NCBI GenBank assembly: GCA_947503895.1
Contig: CANNFT010000004.1
Location: forward strand, 124,001 to 188,000
Direction: 5' to 3'
DNA from: an uncultured Saccharospirillaceae bacterium
Lineage (GTDB): Bacteria > Pseudomonadota > Gammaproteobacteria > Pseudomonadales > Oceanobacteraceae
Length of the DNA stretch: 64,000 bases
Shown here: positions 17,803 through 27,199 of the stretch, piece by piece
Position numbering within the stretch: position 1 is the stretch's first letter
How the letters are laid out: every line of letters starts with the position of its first letter
The notes under the pieces: model-generated
The model's database searches: none
The model's input: only the letters and a program-made list of their open reading frames with translations
What the model was told of the DNA's origin: nothing
Made by a program: the position numbers and the translations under genes

Positions 17803-19107
17803 TTATAATCGGCCGCTGTGTTTTATTTGTTGGTAACTGTTCACTAAGGCCGCAGGCAGTTGTTCGGACGTACAGTCCAAACAGATGGCACCTAACGCTG
17901 ACAATGATTGATGCATCTTATGGCGCTGAATCATATAGTCTTCCGTCGCTAAAAATGTGAGTCCCTCTTCAAAGCTTTTGGGTTCCCTTTGTTGCACGGT
18001 ATTAATAAAGGCCTCATGTAAATCCGCTACGACCACAAGGTGCCGTTTTCTCAAAATGACAATGGCCTTTTCAAGGTCTTCGCGATCTTCATCTCTGCTG
18101 TTCGTTAAGATAACGACCATCGCTCTTCGTTTTTGAAGTTCTAATAAACGCTGGGCCGTTGAAAGATAGTCCGAGGTCACCAAACCCGCATGAATGTCAT
18201 AACAATGATCTAACAGGTGTTTAATAATGGCTTTGCTCTTTCGTGGTGGGCACCAATGATCTGACTGGCCGAATGCCATAAACCCCACTGAGTCACCTTG
18301 CTGAGCAGCCACATGTGAAACCAGTAGCATGGCATTTAATGCTTGATCCATATGTTCGACATGTTCGTCTTTATGACGCATGCGCCGACCACTGTCTAAC
18401 AAAAATACCAGTTGCTGATCTTGCTCATCTTGAAAATCTTTTGAGATGAGCTTTCCAATACGTGAAGAGGCTTTCCAGTCAATTTTACGCATTGGGTCAC
18501 CGTTCTGGTATTCCCGTAATTGGTGGAACTCAGTACCTTCGCCGCGTCGACGTTGTTGGCGTGTTCCCAATCGGGCGTTGGCCTGCTCATCCCCAAGTAA
18601 AGCAAACTCCATAACTTGTTGATAATTAGGTTGCACCCTTAAAACAGTTTCACACGGCAGGGTTTTTCGGATATCCCAAAAACCGAGTGGCGAGCGAAAT
18701 AAGCCATCAACCGCTTTGAGTTCAGCATGACCACGTTTAGTGGCTTTTAAGCGATACAGCAGTTTAGCTGTTGTTTTACCTTTGAGATTAATGGTTTGAG
18801 GTAAACCTTCCGCTTGTAAGTGATCGTCGTATAAATCGTGCACTTGAAATCTCAATGTAGCTTGAGACAAATTTTTCAAGTGCAATTGTACGGGCTGCCA
18901 AATCTGAACGGGAATATTTAGATCCATTTCCCGTTCAATGCTCGGCTTTGGAATTCGCAGGGCCCATATTAAGTCAAATACAAGCAACAGAACGAAACCT
19001 ATGCCACTTAATACTACGGCCAATTGAATACCGATAAAAAAATCGGCGAGTAGGGCGGCGATGAGTAAAACTCCACCTACTTTTAAGGCAAGGGCTCTGG
19101 GTGTCAT
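17803..19107 (-). CDS. DUF58 domain protein
   Basis: A 434-residue protein with two N-terminal membrane segments (about residues 8-48), a beta-rich middle, and the DUF58 signature (GEGTEFHQLREYQNGDPMRK, IDWKASSRIGKL) around residues 190-215. A von Willebrand A-like fold follows (QQLVFLLDSGRRM, MVVILTNSRDEDRED). DUF58 proteins regularly accompany MoxR ATPases and are thought to act as adaptors or substrates in membrane protein maturation. Last gene of the operon; its ATG overlaps the MoxR stop by 4 bp. Confidence 0.9.
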   Translation of the reverse strand: MTPRALALKVGGVLLIAALLADFFIGIQLAVVLSGIGFVLLLVFDLIWALRIPKPSIEREMDLNIPVQIWQPVQLHLKNLSQATLRFQVHDLYDDHLQAEGLPQTINLKGKTTAKLLYRLKATKRGHAELKAVDGLFRSPLGFWDIRKTLPCETVLRVQPNYQQVMEFALLGDEQANARLGTRQQRRRGEGTEFHQLREYQNGDPMRKIDWKASSRIGKLISKDFQDEQDQQLVFLLDSGRRMRHKDEHVEHMDQALNAMLLVSHVAAQQGDSVGFMAFGQSDHWCPPRKSKAIIKHLLDHCYDIHAGLVTSDYLSTAQRLLELQKRRAMVVILTNSRDEDREDLEKAIVILRKRHLVVVADLHEAFINTVQQREPKSFEEGLTFLATEDYMIQRHKMHQSLSALGAICLDCTSEQLPAALVNSYQQIKHSGRL

Positions 19108-20135
19108 AGGCGAGGTGCTTCTACCGTTTGTAGCAGCTCTTCGATGACCTGTGCTGGGCTAATACCCTCAATTTCAAGCTCTGCGGTTAAGCGAATTCGA
19201 TGTCTTAGTACAGGTACCGCCATCACTTTAATGTCATCTGGAATCACGAAAGACCGGCCTTGCATCAGTGCATAAGCTTTGGCAACGCGCAATACGGAGA
19301 GGCTGCCACGAGGACCCGCACCGACTTGAATGCCATGCCAATCTCGGGTGGCCCGTACGACTCTTACAGCATAATTATGAATAGCCTCATCGACTTCCAT
19401 TTGTGCGAGCAATGACTGCAGCTTGCTGACTTTTTCCAAATCAATAACGGGATTAATTTGACTGACATCCAATGTATCACCAACATGACCAGACAAGCGT
19501 TTACTTAATGCAATCTCTTCATCTTCCGATGGATAGTCTACCCAGATGTGCATAAGAAAGCGGTCCAGTTGTGCTTCCGGTAGCGGGTAAGTGCCTTCGT
19601 GTTCGAGTGGGTTCTGAGTGGCCATAACCATGAAGGGGGTGGGTAATGACAAGCTTTGCCCTTCAACGGTCACTTGGTTTTCCTGCATCGCTTCTAACAG
19701 TGCAGACTGCGTTTTAGCGGGTGCACGATTAATTTCATCGGCAAGGAGTAAATTACAAAAAACTGGGCCACGTCGAATGACAAAGTTTTCACTCTGTTTG
19801 TTAAACATTGCATGCCCCGATACGTCCGATGGCATTAAATCGGGTGTAAACTGAATACGGTTAAACTTTCCGCTAACAGCTTGAGCGAGGCTGCGTACGA
19901 GCAAGGTCTTTCCGAGTCCAGGAACACCCTCGACGAGTGCATGTCCTGCTGCAATGAAGCACAAAAGGGTTTGATCAATGACGTCATCTTGCCCAACGAT
20001 AACTTTAGCCAGTTCTTTTTTCATGGCTAAAATAATATTGCGAGCGACCGTAAACTCGGCATTTATTGACTCATCCATATTGGATAGGTGTGAGTCTTGT
20101 TCTGAATCTGGCTGTGAAGGGGTTAAATTGTCCAT
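19104..20135 (-). CDS. MoxR-family AAA ATPase
   Basis: A 343-residue ATPase with Walker A GVPGLGKT, Walker B LLADEINRAPAKTQSALLEAM, sensor ATQNP and the AAA lid (PEAQLDRFLMH). MoxR proteins act as chaperones in maturing specific partners, usually encoded next to DUF58 or VWA genes as here. The 5' end overlaps DUF4350 by 13 bp and the 3' end overlaps DUF58 by 4 bp, so translation is coupled. No metal-dehydrogenase or VWA (Bat-type) partner is in this operon, unlike classical mox or bat loci. Confidence 0.93.
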   Translation of the reverse strand: MDNLTPSQPDSEQDSHLSNMDESINAEFTVARNIILAMKKELAKVIVGQDDVIDQTLLCFIAAGHALVEGVPGLGKTLLVRSLAQAVSGKFNRIQFTPDLMPSDVSGHAMFNKQSENFVIRRGPVFCNLLLADEINRAPAKTQSALLEAMQENQVTVEGQSLSLPTPFMVMATQNPLEHEGTYPLPEAQLDRFLMHIWVDYPSEDEEIALSKRLSGHVGDTLDVSQINPVIDLEKVSKLQSLLAQMEVDEAIHNYAVRVVRATRDWHGIQVGAGPRGSLSVLRVAKAYALMQGRSFVIPDDIKVMAVPVLRHRIRLTAELEIEGISPAQVIEELLQTVEAPRL

Positions 20136-21304
20136 AGTGTTTTTAAACTCTTTAAGAATTGTAGGAATTCGTTTTCATTGCGACAAGGCTCACTCATTGC
20201 CGACTTTAGTAGCGGCGCTGAAATATGGCACATGATTGAGAGTTGATGAAAAAATTCATCTTGCTGATAACCGGCTAAGTGTGGGTGACGTCTTAACAAT
20301 CGTTTTTCGATTCTACTTCTCCATTGAGAGAGCAGTGTGTTCGCTTTATCGTGCTGCCAGTGATATAGGCCGGCCTGTAATAAATGTTGGCTTAAATCGC
20401 GTTGCGCTTGGTCTTCGTGTTTTATAATAGGACCAAATCTTTTCAGCAAATAGAAGAAAAATAAAGTTAACCAAATTAAACCAAAAATACTGAACATAGG
20501 AAAATGTTGGTAAATAACCGATAAGAAAGCGGGAGATAGGGTTTCATGTAGAATCCACACCTTTTTGCGATCTTTTAATTGCGTCCAAATGAAATAGGCA
20601 TGGTCATGTTTGGGTAATCCATACACCGAAAAACCATCTTCACCATAGCCTTTTGACCAAGTTCTAGGCGTATTCAGAAAGTCGCTATCAGTAATAAAGA
20701 GAATTTCGCCTTTACCATGATAGACGCGAGCAGCATGAATACCGACTTTTGACGTGGCTACCACCTCAATGTCTTCAGCCTCCAGAGTCAAATAGTAGTC
20801 CGATAGAAAATGAACAAAAATAGTTTCATCGTCTATTTTTGTTTGTGCGTGCACTTCGTATTCGTATTCATCGTCCTCAGATTCGGCGTCTTCATCTGAA
20901 TAAGTTTGATTAACCAATACCCCCATTTTTTCGTGAAGGTATGCTCTTTCTCCCCCAGAACCTAACCAGAATGGTTCGTATATTAGGCGTCCGCCTTCTG
21001 CTACCCATTCAATAAGCGCTGTTTCACGTTCCTCTGTGAGAGGCTGTATGAGATTACGGACAATGAGCGCATCTTCCGTGCTGGGTAGATTATGTAATAA
21101 CTTTCTATCACGATGACTTTCTGCTTCGATACCTAGGTTTATCAGCAGGTGTTGCAATGCGGCCATAGGGTTATTAAGGATATCTTCACTTGGCGGCGTG
21201 CGAACTTGAATGGTGTCCACTGTTACTTTTGTCGAAATCCACCAAAGGCACCCCAGAAATAATATCATCAAACTGACTAACAACATTCTTGTTCGAGTAA
21301 TCAT
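20123..21304 (-). CDS. DUF4350 domain membrane protein
   Basis: A 393-residue protein with an N-terminal membrane anchor (LLVSLMILFLGCLWW), an extracytoplasmic DUF4350 region (NNPMAALQHLLINLGIEAES, then EWVAEGGRLIYEPFW, similar to GldG-type domains) and a C-terminal membrane segment (FGLIWLTLFFFYLLKRFGPI) followed by a cytoplasmic tail. An acidic insert (DEDAESEDDEYEYE) sits near residue 140. The start overlaps the preceding gene by 4 bp. Function unknown; position in the operon suggests a membrane partner of the MoxR/DUF58 system. Confidence 0.8.
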   Translation of the reverse strand: MITRTRMLLVSLMILFLGCLWWISTKVTVDTIQVRTPPSEDILNNPMAALQHLLINLGIEAESHRDRKLLHNLPSTEDALIVRNLIQPLTEERETALIEWVAEGGRLIYEPFWLGSGGERAYLHEKMGVLVNQTYSDEDAESEDDEYEYEVHAQTKIDDETIFVHFLSDYYLTLEAEDIEVVATSKVGIHAARVYHGKGEILFITDSDFLNTPRTWSKGYGEDGFSVYGLPKHDHAYFIWTQLKDRKKVWILHETLSPAFLSVIYQHFPMFSIFGLIWLTLFFFYLLKRFGPIIKHEDQAQRDLSQHLLQAGLYHWQHDKANTLLSQWRSRIEKRLLRRHPHLAGYQQDEFFHQLSIMCHISAPLLKSAMSEPCRNENEFLQFLKSLKTLWTI

Positions 21305-23055
21305 AACGCTTTACTCATATTGGATGCAGGGGAGCGGGTAACATATTCACGTACAAAGGGCTTCCATTGTTGAAAGAGTTGCTGAATGAACGGGCCATTT
21401 GGTGGTCGATGCGCATATGCAAGTAATTGCCATTGTTGGGTAAGTTCGTTAAAACAATGTACTTCGTCTTGCGGCCTATGCTGAGATAGTATTGAAACGC
21501 ATTCTAGCTCGGTATTACTGTTTTTAAATGGGATACTATGATCGTGAATAGCGATGATGAGATGACCACGAAACATTAAACTTAAGGCTTCACGATAGCG
21601 CTGATGCTCAATGTGTGACTGAATGTCTGAGAATAAGTCTTTTGGCAAACTAGTTTCCGTCACATCCATTCCTAGGATTTCTTTAGGCTTTTCAGGTTTG
21701 GGATCTGGGATAACAAGTCCAAAGAGCTCCCAAACTCGATATTTATAGATGACGAACACTAATAGTGCGGCCAAAAGTAAAATCATTATGTATTTCACGC
21801 CTGAAAATAGCGCTAACAGTGCAGGTATGTCGCCAAAGTTCAGTGGATTGGAGTCCTCCTCTTGTTTTGGCGTCCAATCCCAATCCCAATTAAAATCGAG
21901 TGAGTAATCTTTTTCTTCTATGGTTGGCCCAAAAGTATCGCTGTTGAGTAAATCATTCAATGCCTGTCGAACCCGTATAGCTTCTGGGTTTTGTGCAAGT
22001 GGAAAACGTTTTTCCATGTCTTCCATTTGCTTGGTTGTTTCTTGCTCCGTCAATAAATCGCCTTCTTCGCTGCTGAGTTTCGACGTTAAGGTATTAACAC
22101 CTTGGGACGTGAATTCGTTTGCTTCATTGGTATCATTCGCGATGGCAGGAAGACCCGTGGTAAGACTGGCGACTAATACAGCACCTGACAGCAAAGAAGT
22201 ACACCAGCCGGCCATGGTCACGGGTAAAATAACTGATAATTTATTTTGTGTATTAGAATGCTTTTGGGGTTCAGGTTTGGATTGTGCACGCGTTCTGTTA
22301 TTGGGTTCACTTGCCTTTGACAAAGACAGTCGCTGGGCCATTTTTTTAAAGCCTAATTCAGTGTCCCAAGCTTCAAGTTGTGTTCTTCGATTTAAGTACA
22401 AAATAAAGCTACAGCACATGTAAAACGGTGCCGCTAGGCTGAATATCAATACATCAATGATGAGCCAGTACCAGTCCGTCCAAGTTTCTTCCCATTCGAT
22501 AATGTCGCTAAGGGAGAAGGTTCTCAAAACATCGGGCATGAAAATAAAGGGTAAATAAAATAAAGTGATGATCAATAATGATTCAAAGTGTAGCCCTATT
22601 ATCGTGAGTGCAGTGGAGCCAGTTGTTCTGCTATGCAAGGTATTCAGGCGGGTTGATCTTTGAGGTCCATCTAAACCCTCTAATACAGCCACCGCATCAT
22701 TAAACCCTCTATTCGGACTTAACCTCCTAATGGTAAAGGTGCTTAGCCACTGATGTTTTAATAAATTCTTCAAACTTTTCAGTGTGATTTTAAGCGGTGG
22801 TGTTTCGCCAAAAATAGCACGACTGATATAAAACAATAAGGGGCGTTCCATAATAGGCTTAAACCACCAAATTAATACAGCGGCCCAAATGGGGTCTTGT
22901 ATAATGGCTAAAGATACAAGCGAGATCATAAACATCATAATAAAACTGATGGTTAACATGTTTAGATAATGCTGTCTCGCCACTCGCATGCCTAAATCAA
23001 TTGCTTGCCAATATGGGCGAGGGGCCAGTACTACTTGTAATTTCTCAAGCCTCAT
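21301..23055 (-). CDS. DUF4129 domain multi-pass membrane protein
   Basis: The start is set at ATG 23055 (MRLEKLQVVL), with AGG eight bases upstream and an 11-bp overlap with the SpoIIM gene; a longer frame to 23118 would overlap much more. The product has about 584 residues: an N-terminal part with several membrane helices, a soluble linker, another helix (FSGVKYIMILLLAALLVFVIYKYRVW), and a C-terminal DUF4129 region (REALSLMFRGHLIIAIHDHS, ELTQQWQLLAYAHRPPN). DUF4129 is found with MoxR/DUF58 genes and DUF4350; its molecular role is unknown. Confidence 0.8.
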   Translation of the reverse strand: MRLEKLQVVLAPRPYWQAIDLGMRVARQHYLNMLTISFIMMFMISLVSLAIIQDPIWAAVLIWWFKPIMERPLLFYISRAIFGETPPLKITLKSLKNLLKHQWLSTFTIRRLSPNRGFNDAVAVLEGLDGPQRSTRLNTLHSRTTGSTALTIIGLHFESLLIITLFYLPFIFMPDVLRTFSLSDIIEWEETWTDWYWLIIDVLIFSLAAPFYMCCSFILYLNRRTQLEAWDTELGFKKMAQRLSLSKASEPNNRTRAQSKPEPQKHSNTQNKLSVILPVTMAGWCTSLLSGAVLVASLTTGLPAIANDTNEANEFTSQGVNTLTSKLSSEEGDLLTEQETTKQMEDMEKRFPLAQNPEAIRVRQALNDLLNSDTFGPTIEEKDYSLDFNWDWDWTPKQEEDSNPLNFGDIPALLALFSGVKYIMILLLAALLVFVIYKYRVWELFGLVIPDPKPEKPKEILGMDVTETSLPKDLFSDIQSHIEHQRYREALSLMFRGHLIIAIHDHSIPFKNSNTELECVSILSQHRPQDEVHCFNELTQQWQLLAYAHRPPNGPFIQQLFQQWKPFVREYVTRSPASNMSKAL

Positions 23056-24031
23056 TATTTTTACCTGCCAGCAATAAGTAACTAAACACGGCAACCCAAG
23101 CGATGATTCCAACTGCATATTTTATTTCAGCGGCAACACCGGGTGTGGCAGACCAAAAACCCTCAACAAAGGCGGCTAAAAATGTCATTAGCGCTGCCCC
23201 AGATATGAGAGGGAAAGACTCAATTCCTGCGTGTTTAAGCGCTAAAATGCGAGTGAAACCTTTAGGGTTGATTAAAGCATACCCTAATTTTAGGCCAGCA
23301 GCTCCAGCGATCGTCGCGGCGGTGAGTTCCAATGCTGAATGTCCAGAAACAAATGACCAAAAGGTTTCGACAAAGCCGACACCACTTAAGTGACCCGCCA
23401 CCGCTCCAATGTACAGGCCATTAAATATCATAAAAAAGAGAGTGCCAATTCCAAATAATAGCCCGCTGGCATAGGCTTTAAAGTCGATACCTACATTATT
23501 CCAGATATAGAAACCAAACATCATGAAGTCAGAATCTGATTGACGGCCTTCTTCCCGGCCTATTTTAGCGTTGCTCGGATCATACATGCTCTCAACACTT
23601 TTCAATTGATCATATTCAATTAGGCTTAGAATGAACTCAGAATCGAAATAACACATTAACCCCATAAATATTGCCGGAATATAAAAAGTACAGGATGCCA
23701 ATAACCACGACCGCCACTCTTTTCTTAGGGCAACTGGAAAACCTGAGGCAATAAAATGTTTTAGCCCATGTAATGGAGAAGACTTTTGTTGGTATAGATA
23801 TCGGTGTCCTCTTAGCACTATGTTATGCAGGTAGTCCGTAATGAGGGGACTATATTGACGACTTTGGGCTGTTGAAAGCTGTTGACACAACTTGCGGTAA
23901 TAGTGCGGGAACTGAGCCCAGTGTTTTTGGTATAGCTCATTGCGAGAAGATGGGTTTTCAAGTTGTTGTAACAGTGCTTCGCATTGTTCCCAGAAGGCTT
24001 GGTATTTTCTTTCGAAATCAAGTTGTTTCAT
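23045..24031 (-). CDS. SpoIIM-family (stage II sporulation protein M-like) membrane protein
   Basis: The start is set at ATG 24031 (MKQLDFERKYQAFW), which has a perfect GGAGG five bases upstream and overlaps the RDD stop by 4 bp; an upstream in-frame start at 24052 is less likely. A 110-residue helical cytoplasmic part precedes the SpoIIM membrane region: five or so helices with NNVGIDFKAYASGLLFGIGT, the GHSALELTAATIAGAAGLKLGYAL motif and a final helix. In non-sporulating bacteria these proteins sit in RDD/MoxR/DUF58 loci; their role is unknown, so the sporulation name should not be read literally. Confidence 0.88.
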   Translation of the reverse strand: MKQLDFERKYQAFWEQCEALLQQLENPSSRNELYQKHWAQFPHYYRKLCQQLSTAQSRQYSPLITDYLHNIVLRGHRYLYQQKSSPLHGLKHFIASGFPVALRKEWRSWLLASCTFYIPAIFMGLMCYFDSEFILSLIEYDQLKSVESMYDPSNAKIGREEGRQSDSDFMMFGFYIWNNVGIDFKAYASGLLFGIGTLFFMIFNGLYIGAVAGHLSGVGFVETFWSFVSGHSALELTAATIAGAAGLKLGYALINPKGFTRILALKHAGIESFPLISGAALMTFLAAFVEGFWSATPGVAAEIKYAVGIIAWVAVFSYLLLAGKNNEA

Positions 24032-24855
24032 TTTACACCTCCTCGAATCCAAGCAGCATATTGACGTAATTGTATAACGGCTTCTTCACCCTTGGTGTTA
24101 AAAATGGGCGTTAAGATGTTAGCGAGTTCTTGTTGTCGGGCTTCGGTCATGTCCGATAAACGGTCGTCAAAATTTAAAATGGTTCGTTGTTCATCTGCAT
24201 TGAGTGGATAAGGGATGGGTTTTGGTGTAATCAAGTTTTGACTGGCGTTGGGTTTCGTCTGCGCATTATTTTGTACATTGGAATCAACACTTGGATCAGC
24301 CTTAGAACTGGGCTCTTTACTCGTCTTAGGTGACGGTTGCGTAGGGGCTTCAATCGTGCTGGTGCTTTGTTTTAGTTGTCTGACCCCGCCCTGAATATTA
24401 TTTTCGTGTCCATAGACAACAATGGTATTGGCCACGATGTCGCCTAGGCGCTTAAACCGATCATTGCTGAGCGTTGCTACAACACCGAAGGCATAGAAAA
24501 ATGGCAGAAAGTCAATGGTACGGAGTAGATTACGTGTGAGTCCTGCTTGCCACGTTAATGCTGTACCGTCATCCATGCAGACATGTAAGTTCATCGATTT
24601 TTTTCCTGGAGTTGCGCCTTTTAGCACTTCAAATAGCGTTGGATATAACCATTCCATGAAAAAGGTAATAATCAGCAACAATCCCATGCCTACTTTATCG
24701 AAAATGGCCAATATGGCTGCTGCAATCATGTATACGACACCTCTAATCATGAGGTCTATCAGCCAAGCCATTGCTCTAGGCATAGGGCCTGCAATCGGAA
24801 GAAATATTTGGATTCCTTCTGGGGTCTCATAAGGAAAGCGAGAGTCTTGCAGCAT
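24028..24855 (-). CDS. RDD-family membrane protein
   Basis: A 275-residue protein with the RDD domain in its first 150 residues: R27 and D34 of the first helix (MPRAMAWLIDLMIRG), a following helix, and the conserved LFEVLKGATPGKKSMNLHV and RLGDIVANTIVVY motifs. The C-terminal 120 residues form a Pro/Ser/Thr-rich linker plus a helical tail (ARQQELANILTPIFNTKGEE). It is the first gene of the six-gene operon, so the promoter must lie in the approximately 290 bp upstream. Confidence 0.85.
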   Translation of the reverse strand: MLQDSRFPYETPEGIQIFLPIAGPMPRAMAWLIDLMIRGVVYMIAAAILAIFDKVGMGLLLIITFFMEWLYPTLFEVLKGATPGKKSMNLHVCMDDGTALTWQAGLTRNLLRTIDFLPFFYAFGVVATLSNDRFKRLGDIVANTIVVYGHENNIQGGVRQLKQSTSTIEAPTQPSPKTSKEPSSKADPSVDSNVQNNAQTKPNASQNLITPKPIPYPLNADEQRTILNFDDRLSDMTEARQQELANILTPIFNTKGEEAVIQLRQYAAWIRGGVK

Positions 24856-25149
24856 TTAAGCACCCTTTGCATGCAGTATATAAAACAACCAAGGTGAAAA
24901 GGTCATACTGCGTATATTCATTGCTCAGTTAAACAAGACCATTAAGTCGATATATCATTGAGCCTTTTGATGGGCAATATGATCCTATATCTGAGCGCTT
25001 TCGTTTCGGCTGTATTATATAGATTCGTGCTTAAAAATCGAACATTTAACTGTGATAACCTTTTTAGGTTTAGTAGAATTACTTGCTGCCCAGTCAATGT
25101 GCTGAATAGCCTACCTCGCTCACTGGCAAATATTATTCAGCATTAGGTG

Positions 25150-26055
25150 ATGGTGAAAAAATTTGAGGTGCGTAAAAGCACCAATATCATGCTGTTTAGA
25201 ATAATGGAATATACTGGTTTTTATATGCACAACCATAATAAATGGATTATTCAACTACCCTCTATCGCGTTGTTCACTTTACTGTGCTTATGCTACTCCG
25301 CTTATGCAGATGTACCGTCACGTGCTCAGATTGAATCGGAATTTAAAGCGGCAGTCGACAGCCATGATGTGGACGTGTTGAATGCATTCATTGATCAATA
25401 TCGATACACAGGCTGGGAAGTTCAAGCCATTTACTACCGTGACAAAGCAGCGGTTGATATAGCCAAAAAAAATGGCAGTATCGGTGCTTTAGAATCCTTT
25501 CTTGAACGGTATCCTGACAGTGCATGGAAGAATCATGCTATTCATTTTCGTGATAAAAAAGCGTATAGACAAGCTAAGATGCTAAATACACTAGAAGCCT
25601 ATAATGAATTTTTAGTGAAATACCCCAATAGTCAATGGACAGAAAAAGTTTTAAAGAAGCGTGATCGCTTAATGAACGTGACTGAAAATGCAACTCTTGT
25701 GTCGGGTAAAAAGACAGCGACCCCTAACGTGTTAAAGGAGCCTGTTCAACCTCGCCAAAGTTCCCAGACCCAGACTATGTCATTGAAAGAGCAGCGAACC
25801 CAAAAAGCGTTAGAGGTGTACGAAGAGCTAAACGAACGACGTCAACAAGAAAAGAAAGAAAAACTAGAAGCCAAACTTAAGCAGCAAAAAAAACGCCGTC
25901 AGTGCAATAGAATGAACGATAAACTAAAAAAATACAGTGTTGGTCGTCGTTGGTATGACCTTGATGAAAATGGCGATAGAAGATATCTAACCGATGAGGA
26001 GATTCAAAAAAAACACAAGGCTCTACAGTCAAGGTACAAGCAGCATTGTGAGTAG
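25150..26055 (+). CDS. Exported repeat protein with a DUF4124-associated-like C-terminus
   Basis: Start uncertain: ATG 25150 is used, but ATG 25204 or 25225 would place the signal peptide (WIIQLPSIALFTLLCLCYSAYA) at the very N-terminus and may be truer. The mature protein begins DVPSRAQIE. It then has three TPR/BamD-like helical units of about 35 residues, each ending in a Trp-containing step (GWEVQAIYYRDKAA, AWKNHAIHFRDKKA, QWTEKVLKKRD). A highly charged coiled coil follows, and a C-terminal CNRMNDKLKKYSVGRRWYDL stretch continuing with NGDRRYLTDEE, which resembles the tail of DUF4124-type proteins. Probably periplasmic; function unknown. Confidence 0.7.
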   Translation: MVKKFEVRKSTNIMLFRIMEYTGFYMHNHNKWIIQLPSIALFTLLCLCYSAYADVPSRAQIESEFKAAVDSHDVDVLNAFIDQYRYTGWEVQAIYYRDKAAVDIAKKNGSIGALESFLERYPDSAWKNHAIHFRDKKAYRQAKMLNTLEAYNEFLVKYPNSQWTEKVLKKRDRLMNVTENATLVSGKKTATPNVLKEPVQPRQSSQTQTMSLKEQRTQKALEVYEELNERRQQEKKEKLEAKLKQQKKRRQCNRMNDKLKKYSVGRRWYDLDENGDRRYLTDEEIQKKHKALQSRYKQHCE

Positions 26056-26809
26056 TTCATTGTACTGGTCGTACTCAGTGAGCCTAACGGGTTAATTTGT
26101 GCCAGTATCTTAGATCTATGCCCATAGTCTCAGGTGTTAGATTAGGATTGTCGATTTTAATCAAACGTCTTGCTTTAATGTTGGCTTTTTCTAGTGCTGG
26201 CTTGGTCGACGAGTCCTCTTGAAAATGCCGATGGAAACTGCCATCGTCATGTGCAATATACAATCCTTGTTCAATGGCTTGAGCCAGTTCCTCATGTTTC
26301 TTTTGTGTGAAAAAAAACATAGCGAATGGGTATACCAACAGGATATTTTTTTCGATTGCAAGGTTTGGGAACGCCTTTTGATATGTACTTATCTCACCAA
26401 ATGCTTCATGTATACCTCTAGAAAAGTAGTCAACACGTTTTCCAGAATTGACCATGCCAAAAATGGATTCATATTGACTGGTGAGTTGCTTAAATTCAGC
26501 TGTTTCTAATGTCTCAATATCTGACCACCCCACCCCTTGAATGCCTCGCATTAATCGTAAGTCCTCCACAGAATTAACTGAGTCGAATCGCTTTTGATGG
26601 TTTCTATGAATAATAAAGATGCGATATCCCAGTAAGCCCTGATATAGCGGGATTCTGATAGGCCTTAAACTCTCTTCAAATTCTGGCGAGGTTCCCATCC
26701 AATAGAGATCGATATCGGAATCCCCTCGTTTCAGAGCGGCAATTATACGAGACTGGCTGATGGGCTTGGTATGTAGACGAATATCATACTGAAAGTCGGT
26801 TTTACTTAA

Positions 26810-27063
26810 GGGCACCTCTAATCATTCACTTTAAACTCTGGCCGACAGACCATTCTAAGTTCAAGACGTGTTTTTGAAGGTCTAACGGGTTAAGTCGAAA
26901 AAACACAACACTGAAATTAGGATGGCCTTCAGGCCCCGTAGGGCAGAGGCTGTAGCACTTTATTGCGGTGTCAGGCTTCTTGAAAAGGACTCGTCATTTC
27001 GCTGCGAATCCTTCCTAGCACTACAGCCTTTTGCAGAGTCAAATTGAATGATTAGAGGTGCCC
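26810..27063. mobile_element. 254-bp MITE-like element with 19-bp terminal inverted repeats
   Basis: GGGCACCTCTAATCATTCA at 26810-26828 and its exact complement at 27045-27063 bound the element. TTAA is duplicated directly outside (26806-26809 and 27064-27067). It encodes no transposase. A shorter inner inverted repeat (GGCTGTAG near 26951 with CTACAGCC at 27021-27028) is present. A 4-bp YTAR-like duplication is known for the IS5 group, so mobilisation in trans by an IS5-type transposase is inferred; no such gene is in this window. Confidence 0.9.
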
Positions 27064-27178
27064 TTAAAGCGAGGTGAAGTAATCGGAGTTGATATTGATC
27101 GCGATGATTTTTTTCTGCAGTAATCGGGATATTTATGGTCATGCTGAATAAGTGACCAGTTACCACCAGCAAACATAA

Positions 27179-27199
27179 ACCACTCACCACTCACCACTC
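27179..27199. repeat. Three perfect tandem copies of a 7-bp unit
   Basis: ACCACTC is repeated three times on the plus strand (GAGTGGT on the coding minus strand), inside the signal-peptide region of the broken solute-binding-protein gene. Each gain or loss shifts the frame by seven bases; two copies would restore it. Confidence 0.95.

Noticed and set aside
23045..24031. Sporulation function for the SpoIIM-like gene
   Set aside because: The family name is historical; all other evidence is for a Gram-negative, non-sporulating bacterium.
24958..25146. 62-codon open frame ahead of the repeat protein
   Set aside because: Low-quality translation and no ribosome site; it fits random open sequence in an intergenic region.
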